64,000 nt of DNA from Euwallacea fornicatus (taxonomy: Eukaryota > Arthropoda > Insecta > Coleoptera > Curculionidae): contig NC_089546.1 in assembly GCF_040115645.1 (NCBI RefSeq), positions 3,197,001 to 3,261,000 on the forward strand, written 5' to 3'. The notes beneath the pieces were generated by a model. It was not told the origin of the DNA. It saw nothing but the letters and a program-made list of their open reading frames with translations, and ran no database searches. The position numbers and the translations under genes were made by a program. This document shows, one piece after another, positions 24,586-36,345 of this stretch; within the stretch, counting starts at the first letter, position 1, and every line of letters begins with the position of its first letter.

Positions 24586-25231
24586 ATAATTTAAAATATA
24601 ATCTTTGTTTTATAAATAAATCACTTTGTTTCAATATTTATGTCCAGCACGAAAACATACTATTTTTTTATGTAAAATATACATTTTTGGTCTGTTAATA
24701 TTTTATAGGGTATTTGTTTGATCCATTAGCATTTTTAATTATCAATTTTTGAAAGATGTAACAATTTTGGTCAATACTGTAAAAACAACACATCTTAAAG
24801 ATTGAATTTCCATAAAAACTCGTGGCGCATTTGATTCCTCGGGGTTTCCAAGAAAATTTTATATTTCTGACTGATTAACAGCCACTTTATTGATGATATT
24901 TTGGCGATTTTGAATTCCATGTATGTATTTGTCCATATAATATATTTTTTCAAAATAATACTGTATAAAATGAAAAAATTATGACCTTTCAATACTGCTG
25001 AAAACAAGTGGCATAGATATTTGGTTTCTCATAAAATTTGTACCAATTTTCCAAATTTGGATGAAATCTAATTTCAACCAAGAAAACTTGATTTCATAAA
25101 CTTATTATCTTTGCTGTACTATCCCGATCTTCCTAGAGCAGTGCAGAAAATTAGGATTTATGAAGAATTTTAAGTGTAAATAACGATTTTCCTTAGTTTT
25201 TCAGCTGTTTCACTTTTTTTGGTTTCATTTA

Positions 25232-27122
25232 GACAGCTCTTATAAAAAGTATTGTAATATGTTTATAACTTTCATAAACCTCACATTTTATAAAAATGCT
25301 AAAACATCTATAATTTTATTAAAAAAAAAGCATTTAATGTTTTATTTTTTATGCTAAAATTTTTACCCTCATTCAGGTATCCTCACTAACTTTTCATTTT
25401 CAAATAGAAAATTACCCATTGTAGTTTTGCCATATGAAAGGTACTTTAATAAGGGATACAAACGGTACACTCAGAACTAAAATTGTATCTATAATTTTCT
25501 TGAAAATGTCCAATTGTTGAATACTTTAAGTCACTTGCTGTTACTTCAAACAAAATTGAAATTCCTACAATAAATGCTCAAACTGGTCTTCAGTAATAAT
25601 GACTCAGTCGATCCTTGACCTCTTTTGTGCAATTATCCAGTGTTGTTTCTGTGGTCATTTTTGTTTCAATTCTAAAACGTAAAACATTTTGTAGTTTATT
25701 TTTGTAAACAAAATTTGGCAATGAGTCTAACAAAAAAAAATAAGGGGCGTAAGATCTGGAAATCGTGGCGGCCATTTCTCTTACGCTACTAACAATCTGT
25801 CTCCTACGGAGAATATCATTAAGGTACTCTCTCACAGCCATAGTATAATGCAGTGCTGCACCATCTTGTTGAAATCAAAAATTATTGCTTATTTTTCCCC
25901 ATTTTCTCCAGGAAAAATTGCGACGATAGATGGAACTTTACAATAGGTACAAGTATGATGCCTTGTTTAAGTTCCCCTTTATGGAAAATGGATCGATGAA
26001 CTGGTAACCGATTATGTCTATTCATATATTGAGTTTTTGCGAATGTTTTGTATGCAGAGTCTGTATCCAATGAGGATTGTTTGTAGAACACTAGTGACAA
26101 TTATGTTGATGAATAGATCAATTTAAGCCAAATGTTGCTTTATCCGAAAATGAAATTCTAGAAAAGAACTTATTATCCTGAATGTCTTTTTCCTGCATCA
26201 GTTCACAAAATTCAGCCCTGCGATCGAAATCTTAAGGCGTCAACTCTTGGGTAAGGGAAATTTTCTATGGAAATTTTTCTCGTTTAAAAAGATTGCTTAC
26301 TGATTTTGCAGATACATCAAATTCATTGGCAAGTTTGGTGGTAGACTGTATGGGGTTTCATCGATAGATAAAAGAATAGTGCATTATTGTTACCAGTTGC
26401 TGTTCGAGATCTTCCGCATTTTGAAGCAGCTTTCATACTTTATGTTTATTGACATTTTTTATTAATCTGGCAAACTAAACTTTTATCAATATGTTAGCCT
26501 GGGTACTTCTCATTAAATATGAGATACACCTCTTTCTGAGTTCTTTTGAAATCTCCATACCTCAAAAAAATTAAAATTTCAATTTTTTTGCTTCTCAGTT
26601 AATCAATACGTTTTGTTGGCATCGCAACCGGGGTATATGCGGAACAACTGAATTCCACTATCAATGAATTCTATGAAAACCAAAATATTTTGCATCTAAA
26701 AAATTGTTTACATTGAAGACAATTTGGAATTTCTACGTCTTAGCGTCCTTTTTTCACTTTTTTTCCAAAGTTAAATGAGGAAGGATTATCTCTCTAGGAA
26801 GCAAAGATTAAAACTTTAAAACTGTTTGGGACATAGACTTTCTTTTTTTTTTTAAGGAAACTGTAGATCCAAATTTAGTTCCAAGTATGCCGTTGTATCC
26901 CTTATTGAATTACCTTTTATTTGATATATTACGAGGAGTGCCTTTCCATTTGAAAATAAAAACTTAGCAAGGATAGCTGGATAGGGGTGAAAAATTTAAA
27001 CTTCGAAAATAATGCAATTAATACATTTTTTGAAATAAAATTATACGTGTTGAAATGCTTTTGTAAAGTATCGGGTTTATGAAAGTTATAAACCTGTTGC
27101 AACACTTTTTACAAACGCTGTA
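25232..27122 (-). mobile_element. long-TIR transposon, minus-strand DDE transposase relic
   Basis: Terminal inverted repeats of roughly 250 bases or more: at the left, GTTTATAACTTTCATAAACC near 25260 is answered by GGGTTTATGAAAGTTATAAA near 27072. The interior encodes a minus-strand transposase. From the 5' side: LTQELTP and DFDRRAEFCELMQEKDIQD near 26260-26170, ISFSDKATFGLN near 26130, QQDGAALHYTMAVREYLND near 25870-25810, and PPRFPDLTPL near 25770. The second catalytic Asp is kept, but many frameshifts are present. About 1.9 kb, the least deleted member of its group here. Confidence 0.82.
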
Positions 27123-27862
27123 TGTAAAATTTGTGGTTGAATTTATGATATGGTGTTAAGATTGTACGATTTCTTTCAGATTTCAAATCATAAACGTCGA
27201 TCGTCGATAAAACGTGGAAAGGGGAAAAACTTTTTCCTTTTTACTTCAAAATTTCATTAAAATATTAAAGTTTCAAATTGGCTATTGGCTTAAGCACATT
27301 AGCGAAAAAGGGCATTTACAAAAATTAAATTTCAACATTTTACATTTTCTCAACGACCCATTTTTAAATCATAATTTTTACGAAAAAGTATTAGTAATTT
27401 CTCATATACAATAATATGTACTTGGTTAAAATTTCCCACATTGATTAGAAATCACGCGTGTAACCATAGAATATTATTGAGAATTAAGGTGTGCTTAAGT
27501 ATCTCACCAGTAATTTTTCCTCATTAATTTGAATTCTATACACTTAAAAATTTGTTTAGCCAAAAGGGCGCAAAATGAGACCACCACCATATGGCCAGGT
27601 GCCACACATGCGTCAATAAAATTTATAAAATAGGAATAACAATAAAACGTTAGAATAATTGGTCGATGACTTGACGGAATCAAAACGTTATCATTCGATA
27701 TCGGTGGTTGTGTGTGTTGTCAGTGGGGTCCGTCATCGTGTCGGTCAGATCAAGCGGACGATGAGACGGTAATTGGGGCCCATTTCATTCCACCCTCGTA
27801 GTTATATTGCTATGAGGGGTCGTAGACTACGTGTTCAGGGTTGGATTTGATAAATCAAGTAT

Positions 27863-28075
27863 AATACTACGCTTGTAAAAAATATTGCAATACGCTTATC
27901 ACTTTCATAAGCACGATATAAAAAAAATGCTTAAAAACATATAATTGTATTTTAGAAAAGGCTTTTAATGCATTATTTTCGATATTCGAAAGGTGCCTAT
28001 TGTAATATATCGAATGAAAGGTAACTCAATAAGAGATACGACGAAACAACTTTTTATGAAGATCACGGGGAACAA
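27863..28075 (+). repeat. solo terminal-repeat fragment of the 25.2 kb element family
   Basis: Sequence from GCTTGTAAAAAATATTGCAA through CACTTTCATAAGC, AATGCTT and GGTAACTCAATAAG parallels the left end of the element at 25232 in the same order. No partner repeat or coding part is present. It is a decayed solo end or a truncated copy. Confidence 0.6.
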
Positions 28076-28237
28076 GTAGCCAATAATAATTGGTTCTAAT
28101 AAAATTATAAAAAATATTCTGCGTACAAAAAAAATTGTTATAGTAGAACTAACAAAGATAAAATAACAAAATTTTTCCAGTAAAAAGGCAAAATGCCTTA
28201 TTTAATTCTTCTCAATTTCAATTTTGATAATCATCTA

Positions 28238-28660
28238 TAGGGTGGTTTGCAAAATAAATTGAATTAGGCCAATATGAAAATGTTGAAGTCTTTTTTTCAA
28301 ATGAGACATACTATATTTTATTATATGGATTAAAAGGCCATATCATTCTACATTTAGTAATCTAAGATTTTGTAATATAATAATATATATATATATATAT
28401 ATATCTATTTTGTTGTTATTTAAGATTTTTTTAATTTGAGTTCGAAATTTGAACATTTTAAAATATATATTCGAAACACAGTTGCTGGATGCCGTAATAT
28501 CCTTAACTACATGTTGGCAAATTATTTTAATAGTTGCTCAAAATGTCCACCATTCGTTTCTAAGCATTTTTCTCTCCGTAATTACACCTGATCAACGCTC
28601 AAATAACGTAAAAAAGTTCTTATCTGACATAATTGAATTCAGAATGAAATGGCCTTTTAA
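28238..28660 (-). mobile_element. transposon relic with NGGHFEQLL tail
   Basis: The left edge is a CTATAGGGTGGTTTGCAAAA end. The minus-strand reading near 28565-28525 gives CLETNGGHFEQLL, the C-terminal block of the insect DDE transposase group seen in this window. A diverged helical stretch precedes it to about 28660. The right boundary is uncertain. Confidence 0.55.
28382..28404. repeat. (TA)n microsatellite
   Basis: An uninterrupted TA dinucleotide run inside the transposon relic. Confidence 0.9.
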
Positions 28661-30675
28661 CTCATTTAATAAAATAAGCGATGTTCTTTTTGAAGATAAT
28701 GATTTTTTGGCATTTTTGTGTTGACCTAGTTTCATTTAGTTTGCATAACATCCTGTGCATGATTATCAAAATTGAAATTAAAAAGAATGAAATGCAGTAT
28801 TATGCCTTTCATTCGTGCAAAATTTTGCACTTAATTCATAAGGGAAATTGGTTTATTTCATGCGTAAGAAGCTTCTTTTTGAAATTGCTATAATTTGCTA
28901 TTACGTAAAGATATTTGCACTCGGTTTCGACTACACTAAGCAGAATTTCCCGTTCTTTCAAATAATTTAACAAAAATTATATCTTTCCAGTTAAGTTTTC
29001 CGAAATAACTTGAAAAATTACATTGATTTTCAAATAGCGCCATCTAGCAGTTTAGTGTCGGATTAACGTGAGGTGACATAATCGACAGGTCATCACCTGT
29101 AAAAAGACCTTTCTAACGAGGTATTACAGTATAGTTTTGTGTTTAGCAAATGTGGAAAAAATTGCATTTTTTCAACTGACATTAAAAGCTTCATTTATCC
29201 TCTACTTTCAAAAATAAAAAAAAACTCTTCCTACAAAAGGTGTGGCAAATTATCTCAAAAATTGATATTTCGCATTTAAAATATACATTTTCCAGAAAAA
29301 GTGCATTAAAAATCGTATTTTATTGATTAATAATGTAAAAACGCTTTTCAGCGGTATAGTTATGAATTTGAAAAGATTTTCTAACAATTACTCATGGTCG
29401 ATTAAGCTACAATTTTTTTTTCTCAAAATTCCACAATGAGTAGTTTCCCAGATATAGCCGACATCCTCTATTATTCGAACTCCCTGTGCATAACGCTTGA
29501 TTTCCAATCTTGCATGATCTGATAAACTTATCAAACATCACTGCTACAAACCATGTGGGCGCACTGTTTAAATTTTCGTTCAGTCTTTTGTGCAGTCGGT
29601 CGTCACTTGCCATCTTGTTTGTACATGGACAAAACTCCATGCCATCAGTCTCTTGCAAGTTTGTCATAACAAATTTACTTCATACAAAGTATTAAGCTGT
29701 GTATCGACAAACATAATGTTTAACAAATCTGGTATAATCATAGAGACTGGCGACGTAATGTAATGTGTAAACAAGGTTTACAGCTATAAAAAAAATAACA
29801 TTAAAATCGGGATTCTATATAGGGAAAACTTTTCTTCTTCCACTATATCACTAAAAGAAAAAATGAATCATTGACTTTGTGAGTCTGGATATGGAATTCT
29901 GTATTCCATCTCGGCATAAGTTGCGAAATTAGCCGAGCCTACGAGACAGCTTTGCAACTTATGTAGAAAAACAAAGAACATGCTGACTATTCCTAACTTA
30001 TTCCAAACAGCATGGACGTTAATGAGATCGCGCCAGTCGAATTGGGTGGAGTGGAATGGAGGAGAGGTATGACGATGGGATGAATGGAATAGATAGAATT
30101 TGGCCAATTTTAGATTTTTGTCGACTGACTGGATACATCTGTTCCAGGATATAATCGTGGTTATAGTCAGCTGTGCTAGTGGTGAATATATATCCATTGC
30201 GCAATTCTTGGTACCATGTACTATTTTCATGACTTCAATGTGAAACACTTTTATTATAGTCCTCTACTAAAGGACGTTAGTACAATTGAAGTGGGAACAG
30301 ATGAATTGACACTATTCTTCTACAGCTGTAATAATTGAGAAACTATCAACTGCAACAAAATAACGAGGCTGAAACCTGACTCATTTTAAGGGCGGTGGGG
30401 GTCCAGATTTTTAACTCAATTCTCAGTGAAGCGACTTAATTAGGAATCTGGAAGAAAAGCTGAAGGCCTCAAAATAAGACATTTACAGGCCGTATCACAA
30501 TTGTCCTGCCAACTGTTTACCGTAGTTTCCTGTGATCAAAATCACAAATAAAGTCTATATAAGGAAATGTTTAATTGCTTTTTACTTTCGAGAGACAGGG
30601 TATTAAATTAAAAACAAAAAAATTATTTTTTACTTTCCATATGGCTAAAATTTTTTTTTATCAGGACTACTTTAA
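28661..30675. other. repeat-derived or intergenic, no supported gene
   Basis: It contains a word common in arthropod repeats (TAGCGCCATCTAGC near 29035). Open frames at 29407-29667 and 29868-30248 on the minus strand lack recognisable motifs. The first part may belong to the relic at 28238. Confidence 0.4.
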
Positions 30676-30679
30676 AGGA

Positions 30680-30925
30680 AATATTATACTGAGTGCTATA
30701 ATTTTTTATAGTTAAAAAGATACATGACGCCCATATCTTCGCCATTTGTGAACGGTTAAAGCTGACAATTTTTCGAATTATACCCACCGATATGCTGCTC
30801 ATCTGCTAAATTTATGGACGAAATTTCGTTAAAAACTTTTAAGCCATTTGGAAGTTAAAAAATAAGAACTTAAATTTTTCTTAAAGTTTAACATGCTGTA
30901 TCTCGAAACTAAAGGGCAATTAGAC
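30680..30925 (-). repeat. dispersed repeat A, copy 2
   Basis: An inverted copy of the window start (1-225). It ends at the right with AAGTTTAACATGCTGTATCTC, the counterpart of the GGGTGTTAAAGTTTAAG end. The two copies differ at many positions, so both are old. Confidence 0.62.
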
Positions 30926-33909
30926 ATTTGTTTGTATAAACTTTATTTCTTATTTTGGCCACAGGAACCTACAGTAATCATCGGACAGGACCATTCTGAT
31001 ATACACTGTAGAAACCACACTTTTATAATAGCAGATGTTTTACTCGTAGATAGCAACTAAAGCACAATTACTGCTAACACGTATGATACAACGACTAAGT
31101 TTGAAAATCATCATGAACTTCTTAGAACAAGGAGACTTTTATTGATGTTCACTTATCTTAAATGATTTGTTTTATAACGAAAATTGCAAAAACACCTGAC
31201 AAATTTTCAATTAATCACCCAGGAAGTAATTTAATATCTCATAATTAGGCATTAATCCAAATGGTGACTCGTCTAATTTCATGAGTGTATGGAGTATTTC
31301 ATTTATACCTTCGTAATTAATCTCCATTTTTTATATTTACAATAATCTACATTAATTTATTGTAGTATTTTCATGGCACCGGAATATTCTCCATTTGTTA
31401 TTTACCAAGTATTCTATCAGCTTTTGAGGGAAGGAGTAAATAATTTTTCCGATTCAGTCAATTTTTAACTTTTTACTGATTCGTTTGCAATTAAATATTT
31501 TTTATGTATGACTTCTTGGTAACGGGGGCCGGTAAGGTCCTGCCCCAGTCCTTTCACGTACCCTACAATGACTAAGCTTTAACAAATATGCCAGCTTACA
31601 GAGAGATTCACGACACTTAGTTCGCACTAAAAATAATACCGCCCGTTAAATCAACTGGGGTGGGATTATTATTGTCAGCCCTGTAGTATTCGTATACCGC
31701 CCTTCACTGTGATAATTGAATCAATGAGTTTAAATTAATTGCTTCTATTTTTAGATATTGCCGGCTAGAATGCATGGTGTGCTCCTTTTCAGAGATGAGG
31801 AATTTCTTTTAATAGGTAGTAAATATATATTTTGATACCCCAAATCATAAAAATTATAAAAACTGGACAAAGTAGCAGTTAAAAATGTTTAAAAACGAAA
31901 GAAGAAAGATATTAAGCACCGATTTTTAATAATAACTTCGAATGTTTTTTATTTTATTAAGGTGTTATGGGTAAATAGAGCGCCAATGCTGTTTCCTGGG
32001 ACAGCTCGCCCTCCAGACCTAATTCCATGCGATTTTTCTTTGTTTTCTTTCACAAAGTCAAATAATAAAGCGGTCTTTTTTCGTTGCATCTTTCTTTTTG
32101 GTGCTATAAATGTCAGCGACCAGTATAGCCTGTAAATTCCTACTTCGCTAGTTTAAACTCGATATAATAATATAATAAGTAATGTTAAAAGCGAATCAGT
32201 CGTTCCGTTGGTACTCGACTCCCACGCGCCACCACTGGATTCCATTGCGTTGACAGCATCTCCTATTGTAAAGTCCCACAGCTTCGTACCGTAGTACTCC
32301 TTCACTTTCCATAAAGTGGTTTTTTATAATGGGCGAACAGTAGCACTCTTTGTTGGCGTAGATGATGCAGCTCGAATGGATGTGTGAATTGATTAAGAAT
32401 AAAATCTCCTTTTAGAGCCTTCTCTCGAGATCACACACACACACACACCTGACTACTCGGTGGGCAAGTTAAAAATAAAATTATCCCTTGGGGGACAGCT
32501 CGCTGACACCAATCAATCCGACTAAGTATTTTCAATTAAGAATTTTAGCGTTAAGTTTGAGAATCAAAAATTCTTTCTTTTACTGAGGTTAATTTAGTAA
32601 TTTATGATTGATTGAAAAAAAAATCTCACGAATAGCCATATAGACACTTACGCAATTTCGGTGAGTTTCGATGGTGTGTAGATATCTGTAGGTGGAATTG
32701 ACTGCGGTCCGAAATGAAATGGACAGAAGCATATTTGCTTCATTATTAGTTTATAACATTTTGTTTGGTTTAAATGTTTAGTTCGCATTGTTCGGAATAT
32801 TGTTTAAAGACGGATTAGTTTCACGATGTTTGTTTGGGCCACGGTGATGGCGGGTATGTATGCTATAAGTGGGCCTGTTCAAATTGCCACCGAGGTTCAA
32901 TTAAGACGACTCCTTCGAAAAGCTATAAAATACCATTACTATTGGCTATTTATGCCTGGCAGGTATTAATGGATGGTGTATTCATTGTTTCAAATTTATT
33001 TAGTTGGGGATACCTAAATTGTTCATTTTTAAAGCAGTACTGACAATAGTATAAGCTTAACATATGCTAACAATTTTAGTTATTAAAAAAAATAGTTTTT
33101 CGTTTTCTTATTCAGTTTCAAGAAGACCTGCTGTCAAGATCTCATGGCGAAAAACATCGCAGGAAATTTGAAGACTTATGACATGAAAAATATAATTAAC
33201 TTTAATGTTCTGGTGCAAAAGAATTCAAGATCGATAATTGTATTTACCTACTTAAGAACGGAAATCAAAGCGTTTTTCGAAACATCTGTTCAGTGAGTAT
33301 ATGGAAGAGAAGATAATGGTCTGCTTTTAGCGTTGTTTCATTAGAAAGAGGTGAGGACGAAAGAAACTTAGAATGTAGTCAATGGAGAATGAACATCGAT
33401 TTGGGTGCGGGAGAACTGGGACATAGTAGCCATCCATCGGTTTATCAGAAAGATTCTCTGCATGCTGGTCGATTGCCTGAAAAAGATTCTTTTGTATGTC
33501 TAAGATTATCTTAGAAATGCTCTTCACTGAGTAGGGAATTTCCACCTGTTCCAATAATTTTAACACTACAATTTGAAGAGTTAAGAGACTATGTCACTTT
33601 AAACAGTTAGAACGGGAGAAAAACTCATTTTAACGTAATAAAATCTCCCAAAATAGGGGCTTCCTCCATGCGGATGATTTTCTTAAGATCCGGTTTCATT
33701 CGCCTAGTCGATGAATGTTTTCGTCAAAGCATTGGCCTATATTGAAGTCATAAAACTAATGATAGAATAATACAGTTATGTAGTGGGCGAAGCAATCCAA
33801 AATCGATTGGCTGGTGGTTAGGGTCAGATGAAGAATCATGAGCTATGAAGGACATCTCTAAGCCTCCAACCTATTTGGAGCAGATAGCACTTCACATCAA
33901 ATGCAGACA
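30926..33909. other. intergenic, no supported host gene
   Basis: AT-rich, apart from a mixed-composition stretch at about 32200-32500 that includes a short CA run at 32432-32449. A transposase relic at 31988-32060 is listed separately. Confidence 0.45.
31988..32060 (+). pseudogene. short DDE transposase block
   Basis: The plus-strand reading gives PGTARPPDLIPCDFSLFSF, matching the WP.RSPDLTPCDFFLWGF block of the same transposase group. Only this block is recognisable. Confidence 0.45.
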
Positions 33910-34965
33910 TACAGGATGTCAGGGAAATAACTTTCATAAATTTAACCAATGGTTAAGAATATCATTTTGAACAAAAAAAAAATCCTTACAACAGCAGTCG
34001 AAAACCTAATAGTTAAAAGAGAATTTCGAATTTGGTAACCGAAAAGCTATGATGAGTTTAAAATTTTAATAAAATGATGAAAAATCTACTTGACAGATGT
34101 TGATTGTTTGATGTGTAACAAGAAAAGCTCAAATTATTCAGTAATAACATTGCTGAGAGGAATCTAAACCTAAATTAATAATTAATAATAAAAGTTAAGC
34201 GGTAAAAGTAAATTTAAGCGGCAACGCTGCACTGAACGTGACCGAGGGATCGGCGTTTGTTTTTGTTATGATTATTTTTTGCAATTCCTTAATATCCGGT
34301 AGCTGGTAAGACCTGACCTTTTATTAGTACGTGACTTTATTCGAACCTATTAACAGTATCGACGTGAAAAACCTACGTGAAAATGTATTCTTTACGTGAG
34401 TATTGTGATATGTTTTTGATGAATTCTGGAGAGACGTTACAAAAATCCAATGGAGATTGGCACGTTTACGCTAATTGTTATCCAGAATGAAAACTCTCAG
34501 CTCGACAAACGGGATTTTTCATCGTGTACGCGAAAATCGGTTAAAACGCTCTCGTGCATGCATAGACTGGAACATTTAATGTAGTAAAAACAATAACAAA
34601 TTTGTGTTTTTGATTGTGATTTGCGTGACGTAAACTGTGAAACGTAACGCGTTATGCTAATTAGAGATGGCAACAACAATTGAAAGGTAGGTGCCTTTTC
34701 AAAATAATTAAATAAGAATCACGTGATGTTTAAATTTTAACTGTAAAACCTGTCGGATCCAAAAAACCCAAGTAAAAAATGCATACCTTGTTGATGCGGT
34801 TATTTAGGGAGCTATCCAAACACCACACGACGTTGCCAATTCTCAAAAGGTGTTTTTTTGTTTTGTTTTCCGGCGATACCGTTCTATTTACCACTGTTGT
34901 AAGGAACTTTTTTCTTTTAAATGATATTCTTAATCATTGGTTAAATTTTTGCCTAACACCTTGTA
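33910..34965. mobile_element. TIR element, non-autonomous
   Basis: The left end is TACAGGATGTCAGGGAAATA and the right end CCTAACACCTTGTA. Arms of about 90 bases match: AATTTAACCAATGGTTAAGA against TCTTAATCATTGGTTAAAT, and CCTTACAACAG against CTGTTGTAAGG. The 1.06 kb body has no recognisable transposase. It lies about 30 bases from the next inverted structure. Confidence 0.75.
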
Positions 34966-34994
34966 TAGCTGAACTGTGTCGATAGGTTTTCGAG

Positions 34995-36345
34995 AATATC
35001 CAGATTCTCCTAGAAACATTTGTACAAATTAATGAAACTGTGTTGAAAAATATTGCTATCAATTCGAACATGTCTTATATAATATTTGTTCCTTTTTGAT
35101 CTACAGGGTGTTGAAATAAAAAGATATATTTTTATTTGTCGATAAATCTTACATTTTGCAAGTTTTTAAAATGAAATTTTACACAAGAAAGATTTTCAGT
35201 ATAAGAAATTTATTGCATTTAAAATTTCTGTCTTTAAGTAACGCAATAGGTAACGCCAACTACTGCTAACATATCTTTTTTACTAAACCTGGTAACTTAA
35301 TTTTTTGTATAAATTTGGAAGGAGTAGACCCTTCTGGAAAGAATAGGTAAATTTAAGAAAAGTGCGTATCTTTAACGGTTCTCGAGGTATCTGCAAGTAC
35401 TCTGTCTAACGCATACGTCATGAGTGCTCTGAAAGCAAGTTATTAACGTGGTGCCGTTCTTAAAATTCTATGGAAAAAATGTCTTTTTATTATGTGTGAA
35501 ATACTCGTCATTTGTTTGAACATGAATTTGTTCTTTCATTTTTATTTTATTTTTTTATTTCATTATTTTATATTAAGCGAAAACTTAACTAACTCAAGTT
35601 TAAGACGTACATAATGAAAAGAAAAACACAATCACGCTAAAGTAAACTTTCAAAATGTCGGCCACCTCATCAGTACATTTTCTAAGTTTTGAGCCAAAAT
35701 TTTGCCCCATCCTGTCAAGAGTGCTGTTTTTCTTTTTAATCTCGTTCACCTGCTTAATTTACGTTGATTAAATTTAAAAAATAATAAAAAATAAAAAAGC
35801 GAAATCACAAAAAATACATCTACGACAAGTATTTCACATATCACAAAAATATATTTTTTCCATAGTGTCCTAAGAATGGTGCCGCTTTAATAACTTGTTG
35901 TCAGTGCATCCAAGCCATATGCGTCAGATAGAATAGTTGCACATATCTCGAGAACCGCTAGAGAAACACATGTTGGTTAACTACACCTTTTTTGGAAAAG
36001 GGTCTAGCCTTTCCAAATTTATAAAAAATTAAGTTGCGGGGTTTACCTGAAAAGTTGTGCTAATTTTTCCAAATATGTGTAGGACGTAGTACATTTATAG
36101 TTAATTAAAAATAGACATTCTAGATAGATTTGTTGTATCCAAAAATCCCTTTGTGGCAAAATTCCATCTTAAAACTTACAAATGTAAGATTTGTCGATAA
36201 GTTACAATTTTTTTTGTTTTAACATTCTATAGATCGAAAAGGAACAAGTTTTATATAACACATGATCAGCTTAATAGTATTATTTTTGAACGATTTTTCA
36301 CCCCATACCAATTTGTACCAAAGTTTCTGGGAAATCCTATTTTTA
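34995..36345. mobile_element. large inverted duplication or foldback around a TACAGGGTGTTG element
   Basis: The left half, from about 34995, is mirrored by the right half to about 36345. Outer arms (about 105 bases, e.g. TTTGTTCCTTTTTGATC against GATCGAAAAGGAACAAG) lie outside TACAGGGTGTTG at 35101 and its degenerate partner CATTCTATA near 36231. Inner arms of about 430 bases continue (TCGATAAATCTTACATTT, CGGTTCTCGAG and others). The spacer at about 35540-35790 is not obviously paired. No transposase was recognised. Confidence 0.75.

Noticed and set aside
29868..30248. 126-codon minus-strand frame
   Set aside because: No domain, signal or codon pattern supports it; it may be repeat-derived.
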